The translations under genes were made by a program, and so were the position numbers. Shown here one piece after another: positions 35,308 to 43,503 of a DNA stretch of 64,000 nucleotides. Where the stretch lies: positions 1-64,000 of the forward strand of contig CAKRHW010000003.1 in the NCBI GenBank assembly GCA_934339365.1, written 5' to 3'. This stretch comes from an uncultured Lachnospiraceae bacterium (GTDB taxonomy: Bacteria; Bacillota; Clostridia; Lachnospirales; Lachnospiraceae). The notes below the pieces were generated by a model. It was not told where the DNA came from. It ran no database searches and saw nothing but the letters and a program-made list of their open reading frames with translations. Every line of letters begins with the position of its first letter. Within the stretch, counting starts at the first letter, position 1.

Positions 35308-37383
35308 TTGGAATATCAAGAATTATTTAAAGAAGATAATCTGAAAATAAAAGAAAGATATGTTTTGTCGATGGAAAGAATTGAACAGATTTTGACAGAA
35401 CATACGGTTGATGGCAAAGCTGCACAGTATTTTCACTGTGTGGCTAAGTTTGTTTTAATGATAAATGAATTTTTAGAAAAAAAAGAAAAATGGAAAGATG
35501 CGACATTAGAACAGTGGGAGGAGTGGAATCAGAAGTTATATTTTGATATCTTACCACAAAATTATCAGACAAGTTATGCAAATCCTTCATATGCAAGTGA
35601 GCAGTTAGGAGAAGAATATGGACCATTATTATCTTTTCTTTATACTGAGATTCGTGGAATGATTGTATATGCATACGAAGACAGAATGACAGATATTACG
35701 ATTTTAAACGAACTGTTCATTGAAATTTATAATTATTTTGAGGAAGAAGAAAAGCCTTCTGTCAAAGAACTGCAAAGAACAATTTACTGGTTTGTGAGTG
35801 ATTATAGTGACATTACTGTCACATACCGCACCAGAGAAGCAGTGGATCCTGAATTAGATTTTGCTACCAGAATCATTATGGACAGTGATTTAAATGATCT
35901 TAGATATCTGTACCGGTATGGAGAGTACGTAGGTGATAATGAACGAAAGATGGCAGCATTTTTAAATTCTTTAAGTCAGGAAGAAATTGACCGGATTGCA
36001 ACAACTTATACGGAAGGATATCGGATTGGATTTGTGCATGCAAAAAAAGATTTATCCAAAAAAGGAACAGTAAATATTCGGTTCTTTTTAGGATTTGAGA
36101 GAATCGTAAGAGCTGCAATTAAAAATTTTGAAAAAATGGGATTGAAGCCTGTTATTTATCGTGCGGCGGTAAATGCAGTGAATAAAAAGCAGAATTTAGT
36201 TATCGGTTACGCATCTCTTTCACCAAATAAACAATACGGCTATGATCATCGTTTTGATAATGCATTGTTTGTAGACCGGGATTTTAATGAGAGAAAATTA
36301 GGCGTACTACAAAGTTCTTATGAACAATATGAGTTACTTGCAGGACAAATGGCAGGCCCGGCAGTGATTGAGATTTTTGGTGAAAAATCATTTGAACCGG
36401 TAAATAAGAAAGAAGGATACACTCTGTCAGAAAAGCAACAGAAATTAATGGTTGCTTATCAGAGAGGTGCAGGAAAAATTGTGAATGAATATATCAAAGG
36501 AGAGGAGAGAAGCTTTACAATTATTGCATTTCCGATTCCTGAGATTGGAGAAAGATTTGAAGATATTTTTGAAGAAACGGTAAAAATTAATACCTTAGAT
36601 CAGAAAGAATATGAAAAAATCCAGGACACAATCATTCAGACATTAGATAAAGGAACCTGTGTAAATGTAAGAGGATGTGGAAACAATAAGACGAATATCA
36701 CAGTTGCTTTGCATGAACTTCAAAATGAAAAGGAAACAAATTTTGAGAACTGCTTGGCAGATGTCAATATTCCTTTAGGAGAAGTATTTACATCTCCAAA
36801 GTTAAAGGGTACGAATGGAACTGTGCATGTCAGTGAAGTGTATTTAGAAGGCGTTTTGTATAAAGATTTTAAAATTGAGGTTCAGGATGGAATGGTTACT
36901 TCCTATTCCTGCAATAACTTCGATACGGCAGAAGAAAATCAAAAACTGATTTATGAAAATGTGATGTTTCATCATGAAACTCTTCCTATGGGAGAATTTG
37001 CAATTGGGACAAATACAACAGCATATGCGATGGCTGAAAAATTTAAAATCTTACATCAGCTGCCGATATTAATTGTAGAGAAAATGGGACCACATTTTGC
37101 ATTTGGAGATACTTGCTATAGTTTTGAAGAAGATGTTAAAATCTTTAATCCGGATGGAAAAGAGGTTATCGCAAAAGAAAATGAAGTGTCAGCATTAAGA
37201 AACAAGGATGTAAAAAAAGCGTATTTTAACTGCCATACAGATATCACCATTCCTTATGATGAAATTGGAGAAATTGCTGTTATCACAAAAATGAATGAAA
37301 GAATTCCGATTATACAAAAGGGACGATTTGTACTTGCGGGCACAGAAAAATTAAACAAACCGATGGAAAATATCAGCAATTAG
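35308..37383 (+). CDS. M29-family aminopeptidase with a long N-terminal extension
   Basis: A 691-residue protein. Its C-terminal part carries the M29 (AmpS/AmpT) metal-site pattern: Glu492 in PLGEVFTSP, Glu563 in GEFAIGTN, His596 in GPHFAFGDT, and His643/Asp645 in NCHTD. The order and rough spacing match the family. Usual M29 enzymes are about 400 residues, so some 240 extra residues precede the core. They are mostly helical and acidic with no recognised domain. The start is TTG 35308, directly after the HD gene's stop, with AGGAG upstream. Cytoplasmic; no signal peptide. Probably co-transcribed with the HD gene. Confidence 0.8.
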   Translation: MEYQELFKEDNLKIKERYVLSMERIEQILTEHTVDGKAAQYFHCVAKFVLMINEFLEKKEKWKDATLEQWEEWNQKLYFDILPQNYQTSYANPSYASEQLGEEYGPLLSFLYTEIRGMIVYAYEDRMTDITILNELFIEIYNYFEEEEKPSVKELQRTIYWFVSDYSDITVTYRTREAVDPELDFATRIIMDSDLNDLRYLYRYGEYVGDNERKMAAFLNSLSQEEIDRIATTYTEGYRIGFVHAKKDLSKKGTVNIRFFLGFERIVRAAIKNFEKMGLKPVIYRAAVNAVNKKQNLVIGYASLSPNKQYGYDHRFDNALFVDRDFNERKLGVLQSSYEQYELLAGQMAGPAVIEIFGEKSFEPVNKKEGYTLSEKQQKLMVAYQRGAGKIVNEYIKGEERSFTIIAFPIPEIGERFEDIFEETVKINTLDQKEYEKIQDTIIQTLDKGTCVNVRGCGNNKTNITVALHELQNEKETNFENCLADVNIPLGEVFTSPKLKGTNGTVHVSEVYLEGVLYKDFKIEVQDGMVTSYSCNNFDTAEENQKLIYENVMFHHETLPMGEFAIGTNTTAYAMAEKFKILHQLPILIVEKMGPHFAFGDTCYSFEEDVKIFNPDGKEVIAKENEVSALRNKDVKKAYFNCHTDITIPYDEIGEIAVITKMNERIPIIQKGRFVLAGTEKLNKPMENISN

Positions 37384-37445
37384 TTGACTATCTGATGTTT
37401 TCAAGTTATCATAAAAAGTAATGAGCAAAATATGGAGGAATTATT

Positions 37446-37952
37446 ATGACAAAAGTAGGAATAGTAATGGGCAGTGACTCAGATATGCCTGTAATGAGTA
37501 AGGCGGCAGCAATGCTAGATAAGTTTGGAATTGAATATGAGATGACAATTATTTCTGCACATAGAGAGCCGGATACATTTTTTGAATATGCAAAGAGTGC
37601 AGAGTCAAAAGGATGGAAGGTCATTATTGCAGGTGCAGGTATGGCAGCACATTTACCAGGAATGTGTGCAGCAATCTTTCCAATGCCTGTCATTGGAATA
37701 CCAATGCATACAACTTCTTTAGGAGGAAGAGATTCTTTATATTCCATTGTGCAGATGCCAACAGGAATTCCGGTTGCAACAGTTGCAATTAATGGTGGTG
37801 CGAATGCTGGTATTCTTGCAGCAAAGATTTTAGCAACATCAGATGATAAGATTCTAGAAAAGCTGAAGGCTTACAGTAAGGAAATGAAAGAAGAAGTGGA
37901 AGCAAAAGCAGCAAAGCTTGATGAAGTTGGTTATAAGAATTATACAAAATAA
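37446..37952 (+). CDS. purE: N5-carboxyaminoimidazole ribonucleotide mutase
   Basis: Purine step converting N5-CAIR to CAIR. The 168-residue class I PurE has the N-terminal GIVMGSDSDMPVMSKAAAML, SAHREPDTFFEYA (near 39) with the catalytic His, and AGAGMAAHLPGMCAA (near 62). GGAGG precedes the ATG. First gene of purE-M-N-D; the 62-base upstream gap is too short for a purine riboswitch and none is seen. Confidence 0.96.
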   Translation: MTKVGIVMGSDSDMPVMSKAAAMLDKFGIEYEMTIISAHREPDTFFEYAKSAESKGWKVIIAGAGMAAHLPGMCAAIFPMPVIGIPMHTTSLGGRDSLYSIVQMPTGIPVATVAINGGANAGILAAKILATSDDKILEKLKAYSKEMKEEVEAKAAKLDEVGYKNYTK

Positions 37953-38014
37953 TCATGTTATATATGATTTTAGATTATTAAAAAAAGAAATACGACCATA
38001 AAGGAGAGAAAAAA

Positions 38015-39040
38015 ATGGATTACAAGAATGCAGGAGTTGATATTGAAGCTGGTTACAAGTCAGTGGAATTAATGAAGAAACATGTGAAAGAAACAATGAG
38101 ACCAGAAGTGTTAACAGGACTTGGTGGATTCTCAGGTGCTTTTTCAATGGAAGCATTTAAAAATATGGAAGAACCAACTTTGGTTTCAGGAACAGATGGA
38201 GTAGGTACAAAGTTAAAACTTGCTTTTTTAATGGATAAGCATGATACAATTGGAATTGACTGTGTAGCAATGTGTGTAAATGATATTGCATGTGCAGGCG
38301 GTGAACCATTATTTTTCTTAGATTACATTGCTTGTGGCAAGAATTTTCCAGAAAAAATTGCGACTATCGTAAGCGGTGTCGCAGAGGGATGTAAGCAGTC
38401 AAATGCTGCTTTGATTGGTGGAGAAACAGCTGAAATGCCAGGATTTTATCCGGAAGATGAATATGATCTTGCAGGATTTGCAGTAGGTGTTGTAGATAAG
38501 AAGAACTTAATTACCGGACAGTCAATCAAAAAGGGCGATGTGTTAGTAGGAATTGCTTCTAGTGGTGTTCACAGTAATGGATTTTCACTGGTACGTAAAG
38601 TATTCGATATGACAAAAGAATCTTTAAATACTTATTATGAGGAACTTGGAAAAACATTAGGAGAAGCATTACTTGCACCAACAAAGATTTATGTAAAAGC
38701 ATTAAAGAGCGTAAAGGATGCCGGAGTTACAATTAAGGGATGCAGCCATATCACAGGTGGCGGATTCTATGAGAACATTCCTAGAATGCTTCCAGATGGA
38801 GTAAAAGCTGTTATTAAAAAAGACAGTTATGAAGTTCCTGCAATCTTCAAGCTTATGGCAAAGAAAGGCGATATTGCGGAAGAGATGATGTATAATACTT
38901 ATAATATGGGAATCGGAATGGTATTAGCTTTAGATTCAGCTGATGTAGATCAGGCAATGAAGGCAATTCGTGAAGCAGGAGAAGAATGCTATGTTCTTGG
39001 TACTGTAGAAGAAGGCGAAAAAGGAGTAGAATTATGCTAA
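38015..39040 (+). CDS. purM: phosphoribosylformylglycinamidine cyclo-ligase
   Basis: AIR synthetase of the purine pathway. The 341-residue protein opens with the family sequence YKNAGVDIEAGYKSVELMKK. It also has GGFSGAFSM, SGTDGVGTKLKLAF and GGETAEMPGFYPEDEYDLAG (about 137-156). GGAGAG precedes the start. Its stop codon overlaps the purN start by seven bases, implying coupled translation. Confidence 0.97.
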   Translation: MDYKNAGVDIEAGYKSVELMKKHVKETMRPEVLTGLGGFSGAFSMEAFKNMEEPTLVSGTDGVGTKLKLAFLMDKHDTIGIDCVAMCVNDIACAGGEPLFFLDYIACGKNFPEKIATIVSGVAEGCKQSNAALIGGETAEMPGFYPEDEYDLAGFAVGVVDKKNLITGQSIKKGDVLVGIASSGVHSNGFSLVRKVFDMTKESLNTYYEELGKTLGEALLAPTKIYVKALKSVKDAGVTIKGCSHITGGGFYENIPRMLPDGVKAVIKKDSYEVPAIFKLMAKKGDIAEEMMYNTYNMGIGMVLALDSADVDQAMKAIREAGEECYVLGTVEEGEKGVELC

Positions 39041-39660
39041 AAGTAGCGGTTTTAGTATCTGGAGGTGGAACAAATCTTCAGGCTATCTTAGATGCGTTAG
39101 ATCGTCAGGAGATTACCAATGCTAAGATAGAAGTTGTGCTTAGTAATAATAAGAATGCTTATGCACTTACCCGCGCAAAGAATCATGGAATTGATGCTGT
39201 CTGTATTTCACCCAAAGATTATGAAAAGCGTGAATTATTCAATCAGGCTTTTATTGAAAAAATAGACGAGTATCAGGTAGATCTGATTGTTTTAGCAGGA
39301 TGTCTTGTCGTTCTTCCACCAGAACTGATTCGAAAGTATGAGAATCGGATTATTAATATCCATCCATCTTTGATTCCGGCATTTTGTGGAAAAGGTTTTT
39401 ATGGATTAAAACCTCACGAGGCGGCATTAAAAAGAGGTGTCAAAGTAACAGGTGCAACGGTTCATTTTGTAGATGAAGGAACAGATACCGGTCCGATTAT
39501 TTTTCAACAGCCGGTTATGGTAGAAAATGATGATACACCGGAAATACTACAGAAAAGAGTTATGGAACAGGCAGAATGGAAGATTCTTCCAAAAGCAATT
39601 CAGGCTATTGCAAATGGAAAAGTTACAGTCATGGATGGACGTGTAAAAGTGGAAGAATAG
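39034..39660 (+). CDS. purN: phosphoribosylglycinamide formyltransferase
   Basis: Transfers formyl from 10-formyl-THF to GAR. The 208-residue protein shows VLVSGGGTNLQAILDA (5-20), the catalytic Asn-His-Asp set in IINIHPSLIPAF (near 106) and TGATVHFVDEGTDTGPII. The loop after HPSLIPAF reads CGKGFYG, a variant I associate with clostridial PurN. Start at ATG 39034 inside the purM stop region with AAGGAG upstream. Confidence 0.96.
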   Translation: MLKVAVLVSGGGTNLQAILDALDRQEITNAKIEVVLSNNKNAYALTRAKNHGIDAVCISPKDYEKRELFNQAFIEKIDEYQVDLIVLAGCLVVLPPELIRKYENRIINIHPSLIPAFCGKGFYGLKPHEAALKRGVKVTGATVHFVDEGTDTGPIIFQQPVMVENDDTPEILQKRVMEQAEWKILPKAIQAIANGKVTVMDGRVKVEE

Positions 39661-39702
39661 AAAATAAAAAGATGTTAGAATTACGAAAGGATGCTACATA
39701 AT

Positions 39703-40974
39703 ATGAAGGTTTTAATTATTGGAAGCGGCGGAAGAGAGCATGCAATTGCATGGAAAGTTTCTCAGAGCCCAAAAGTTGATAAAATCTATTGTGCACCGGG
39801 AAATGCCGGTATTGCAGAAATTGCAGAATGTGTAAATATTGGTGCAATGGAGTTTGATAAATTAGTTGCATTTGCAAAAGAAAAAGAGATTGATCTGACA
39901 GTCGTAGGAATGGATGATCCACTTGTTGGTGGAGTTGTTGATGCTTTTGAAGCAGAAGGATTAAGAGTTTTTGGACCAAGAAAGAATGCTGCAATTTTAG
40001 AAGGATCAAAGGCATTTTCAAAAGATTTAATGAAGAAGTATCAGATTCCAACTGCTGCATATGAGAATTTTGATGATCCACAGAAAGCCATTGAATATTT
40101 ACAGACAGCAAAAATGCCAATCGTATTAAAAGCAGATGGTCTTGCATTAGGAAAAGGAGTTTTGATTTGTCAGGACAGAGAAGAAGCGATTGAAGGTGTA
40201 AAAACCCTGATGCTTGATAAGAAATTTGGAAATGCAGGAAATACAATTGTTGTAGAAGAATTTATGACAGGTCGTGAAGTTTCAGTTTTATCATTTGTAG
40301 ATGGAAAAACCATTCGAATTATGACATCAGCACAGGATCACAAGAGAGCAAAAGATGGTGATCAGGGATTAAATACAGGTGGAATGGGTACATTTTCTCC
40401 AAGCCCATTTTATACGAAGGAAGTAGATGAATTTTGCCAGAAGTATGTGTATCAGGCAACAGTAGATGCAATGGCGGCAGAAGGAAGAGAATTTAAAGGA
40501 ATTATTTTCTTTGGTTTAATGCTGACAGAGGAAGGACCAAAGGTATTAGAGTATAATGCAAGATTTGGTGACCCTGAGGCACAGGTTGTATTACCAAGAA
40601 TCAAAAATGATATTGTCGAAGTCTTTGAAGCATGTATTGATGGAACATTAGATAAGATTCAGCTTGAATTTGAAGATAATGCAGCAGTATGTGTGGTATT
40701 AGCATCGGATGGTTATCCGGTTTCTTATGAAAAGGGATACAAAATCAGTGGATTAGATACATTCAAAGAAAAAGACGGATATTATGTTTTCCATGCAGGA
40801 ACAAAATTCGATGGAAATGATATCGTGACAAATGGTGGACGAGTGCTTGGAGTAACGGCCAAAGGAAAAGACTTAAAGGAAGCCCGGGCAAATGCATACA
40901 AAGCTACAGAATGGATTCAGTTTGATAATAAGTATATGAGACATGATATTGGAAAGGCTATTGATGAGGCATAA
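39703..40974 (+). CDS. purD: phosphoribosylamine--glycine ligase
   Basis: GAR synthetase with an ATP-grasp fold. The 423-residue protein begins MKVLIIGSGGREHAIAWK and carries KADGLALGKGVLIC (near 140), the ATP-grasp EYNARFGDPEAQVVLPR (near 281) and GGRVLGVTA. The start at 39703 matches the family N-terminus. ATG 39691, in frame, abuts AAAGG without spacing. Last gene of the cluster; purC, purF, purL, purQ and purH are not in the window. Confidence 0.96.
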   Translation: MKVLIIGSGGREHAIAWKVSQSPKVDKIYCAPGNAGIAEIAECVNIGAMEFDKLVAFAKEKEIDLTVVGMDDPLVGGVVDAFEAEGLRVFGPRKNAAILEGSKAFSKDLMKKYQIPTAAYENFDDPQKAIEYLQTAKMPIVLKADGLALGKGVLICQDREEAIEGVKTLMLDKKFGNAGNTIVVEEFMTGREVSVLSFVDGKTIRIMTSAQDHKRAKDGDQGLNTGGMGTFSPSPFYTKEVDEFCQKYVYQATVDAMAAEGREFKGIIFFGLMLTEEGPKVLEYNARFGDPEAQVVLPRIKNDIVEVFEACIDGTLDKIQLEFEDNAAVCVVLASDGYPVSYEKGYKISGLDTFKEKDGYYVFHAGTKFDGNDIVTNGGRVLGVTAKGKDLKEARANAYKATEWIQFDNKYMRHDIGKAIDEA

Positions 40975-41000
40975 TAGCAGGGTACGGAAAGGATTAAGTG

Positions 41001-42902
41001 ATGAATAGATACAATAAATGTTCCAAAGTCAATTATGCTCTATTGTCCTTGATTGTAGTGTTAATGATTTCTTTAGGGATCAATAGCAATGTATATGCGA
41101 CAGGTCTTGGAGGGGATAATACAAATCTGTCACAATTGAAAGTAACACAGAAATTAAAAAACGGTCAGACAAAGGATGTTAAGTATACTCCGGCATTTTC
41201 GGCAAATGTTACAGAATATCATGCAGTTTTGGATGCGGATTGTGTTTCCATCGTGATTGATGCTACCACACAAGAGGCAGGATCAAAGGTCACATATAAT
41301 TGGCTGAATATGGATAAAGGGGATAACAAATCCTGGGTCAGAGTTACAGCAGAAAATGGTTCCACAAAGGATTATTATATTTATTCGAATGTGCCGGATA
41401 CGAATGAAGAGACAACACAGGAAGAGACAGATACCAAGAAAAACACAGAGAAGAAGAGTACAAAAGAAACAAAGAAGGATTCAGCAAAAGAGGGATCTGT
41501 AACTCCTGGCAGTCTTGATGTTACAATAGACAAGAAGAAATATAAAGTATCAGATACCATTGATGATTCTGTTGCAATTCCAAGTGGTTTCAACAAAGAC
41601 AATTATGATTTTGAAGGAAGCGAAGTTGAAGCAATCAAAAGTGCAGATACAAAAGTAATCGGTTTATATTTGACGAATGCTTCCTCAGAAGGTGCATTTT
41701 ATTGCTATAATAGCACAAGCAAGACGTTCTCAAAAATGCTAACTGTAAGAGATGGAAGAAAGAAGTATACATTTGCAGATTATACAGACTATTCAGCGAT
41801 TCCTAAAGATTATAAGGAAGCAACTTTAAAAGTGCGCAGAAATAATTTAAAAGCATGGACAATGGGAAATGGTTCTTCCTATTATCTTGTATATGCAGTA
41901 GACAGTGCAGGAACAATGGGCTTATATTCTTATAATGCACAGGATAAGAGTTTCCAATTATTTAATCAAATTGATTATGGTGCAAGTGTCAACGCAGATA
42001 ACAATAATTATGAACAGTTACAATCTAATTATGACAGCCTGAAAGAAAAAATGAATTCGATAAAGAGCGGATTTATCAAGGTTATCATAATTGTTGGATT
42101 AGTACTTTTAGTGTTATTATTTGCTATGATTCATCTGATTTTAAAGATTAAAGAATATAATAGCATAGATGATGATGATATGTATGATATCAATGGAGAT
42201 GATCATTATTCAGAACAGGGATATGATCAATATAATGCATCTGATGTAGAAAAAAAGGAAGTTAAAAAAAAGAAAAAAAAGCATAAGAAAAAAACTTCAA
42301 AACAAGAAGAATCACCAGAAAATGAAACAGAAGAAATTCCAGAAGATGTTTCCGATAAACAAGAAGCAGAGGAATTAAAGGAAAAGAAGGAAGATGTTTT
42401 AGGACATACGAGTAAATTTCAACCATTTTCTACGGATACAAAATCTAAGAAGGAGGATTCTTCTTCAGAAGATATGGATATTGCAGATATTCTTGCAGAA
42501 GCGAATGGAGTAAAAGCAGATCCACCACAAAATCCAATTAAAAAACCAGTGGTTAAGACGAATATTCCAAGAGAAAAGAAACAGACATCGATTAAAGACA
42601 TTGTTGACCAGAATAAAGATAAATATTTTGATGAAACAACAGCAGTGAAAGATGAATCGAATGAAAGTGTAGAAGATATATTTTCAGATTTAAATATTGA
42701 TTTGACAGATTCGATTCTTGCTGAACTGGCACAGGCAAGTGCAAATATTGATGAACAGAGTGATGCAGAAGATATTGAATTGCCAGAATTTGATACACAG
42801 TCTCTTCCAGATTTAGATAAGTTTGGAATTGATTTTGACAAATTAAAAACAGATACAGAACAGTCAGAAGATGATTTTGAATTTTTTGATTATGATAAGT
42901 AA
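41001..42902 (+). CDS. membrane-anchored protein with cadherin-like beta-sandwich domain
   Basis: A 633-residue protein of unknown function. A signal or anchor segment (about 12-34) is followed by a cadherin-like beta-sandwich domain (PF12733-like, about 42-130: LSQLKVTQ, FSANVTEYHAVL, TAENGSTKDYYIY). A Thr/Glu/Lys linker and a second extracellular region (about 165-310) follow. A membrane segment (about 356-383) leads to a cytoplasmic tail of about 250 residues with a poly-Lys patch (near 423-436) and a strongly acidic end. The start is ATG 41001 with GGAAAGG upstream. It may be a wall- or division-associated bitopic protein. It follows purD closely but no shared role is evident. Confidence 0.75.
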   Translation: MNRYNKCSKVNYALLSLIVVLMISLGINSNVYATGLGGDNTNLSQLKVTQKLKNGQTKDVKYTPAFSANVTEYHAVLDADCVSIVIDATTQEAGSKVTYNWLNMDKGDNKSWVRVTAENGSTKDYYIYSNVPDTNEETTQEETDTKKNTEKKSTKETKKDSAKEGSVTPGSLDVTIDKKKYKVSDTIDDSVAIPSGFNKDNYDFEGSEVEAIKSADTKVIGLYLTNASSEGAFYCYNSTSKTFSKMLTVRDGRKKYTFADYTDYSAIPKDYKEATLKVRRNNLKAWTMGNGSSYYLVYAVDSAGTMGLYSYNAQDKSFQLFNQIDYGASVNADNNNYEQLQSNYDSLKEKMNSIKSGFIKVIIIVGLVLLVLLFAMIHLILKIKEYNSIDDDDMYDINGDDHYSEQGYDQYNASDVEKKEVKKKKKKHKKKTSKQEESPENETEEIPEDVSDKQEAEELKEKKEDVLGHTSKFQPFSTDTKSKKEDSSSEDMDIADILAEANGVKADPPQNPIKKPVVKTNIPREKKQTSIKDIVDQNKDKYFDETTAVKDESNESVEDIFSDLNIDLTDSILAELAQASANIDEQSDAEDIELPEFDTQSLPDLDKFGIDFDKLKTDTEQSEDDFEFFDYDK

Positions 42903-42904
42903 GA

Positions 42905-42932
42905 GGCAGCCTCATTTTGAGGCTGCTTTTTC
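42905..42932 (+). terminator. intrinsic terminator
   Basis: GCAGCCTCA (42906-42914) pairs exactly with TGAGGCTGC (42918-42926), followed by TTTTTT. Ends the purD / cadherin-like transcript. Confidence 0.92.
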
Positions 42933-43006
42933 CTTAAAAACGGGATAAAAGATTCGGCGGATTTCCTGAAGAAAAAATGGAGATTGTGCTATAAAGAATA
43001 TAACAG

Positions 43007-43034
43007 TTGCATTTCTTTCAAAATATTGTATAAT
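43007..43034 (+). promoter_or_regulatory. promoter of gntR-clpC
   Basis: TTGCAT (43007-43012), a 16-base spacer and a perfect TATAAT (43029-43034). I see no CtsR-type heptad repeat next to it. Confidence 0.65.
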
Positions 43035-43122
43035 AAATCTAAGCATAATAGAGTTAACAACATTTTCCGATAGAATTTTAAGATTCCGTCAGAGATAAAA
43101 CAAAGGAATTGGAGGGATTATT

Positions 43123-43503
43123 ATGCTGATTTCCATAGATTTTAATAGTGATGAAGCAATATATATACAATTGAGGAATCAGATTATTGTTGCAATTGCA
43201 ACCGAAACTTTACAGGAAGGACAGTCGCTGCCATCGGTACGTCAGTTAGCGGATGAAGTAGGGATTAATATGCACACAGTAAATAAGGCATACGCTGTGC
43301 TAAAACAGGAAGGATTCCTAAAATCAGACCGTCGTAAAGGTGCTATGATTTCGGTAGATATCGATAAAGTAAAGGCATTAGCGGAGATGGATAGCGAATT
43401 ACGTGTGTTGATTGCAAGGGCAATCTGCACGAACGTTTCAAAAGAAGAAGCAGTAAAAATGGTTGAGAAGATATATGATGAATATGGAGGTAAAGCAGAT
43501 TGA
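43123..43503 (+). CDS. YtrA-type GntR transcriptional regulator
   Basis: A 126-residue regulator: winged helix (about 10-75, SLPSVRQLADEVGINMHTVNKAY) followed by the short two-helix C-terminal extension of the YtrA subfamily (about 80-125, IARAICTNVSKEEAVKMVEKIYDEY). YtrA regulators usually repress the operon they head. Here the last four bases overlap the clpC start (TTGA, 43500-43503), so it is translationally coupled to the Clp ATPase. No ABC transporter genes, the common YtrA partners, follow. Confidence 0.9.
   Translation: MLISIDFNSDEAIYIQLRNQIIVAIATETLQEGQSLPSVRQLADEVGINMHTVNKAYAVLKQEGFLKSDRRKGAMISVDIDKVKALAEMDSELRVLIARAICTNVSKEEAVKMVEKIYDEYGGKAD

Noticed and set aside
37384..37445. 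Purine riboswitch before purE
   Set aside because: The gap is only 62 bases and lacks any paired-stem structure of that class.
39716..40246. Long open frame (176 codons) on the minus strand inside purD
   Set aside because: Its Leu/His/Gln-rich translation is typical of an antisense frame of an AT-rich gene, and purD is intact on the other strand.
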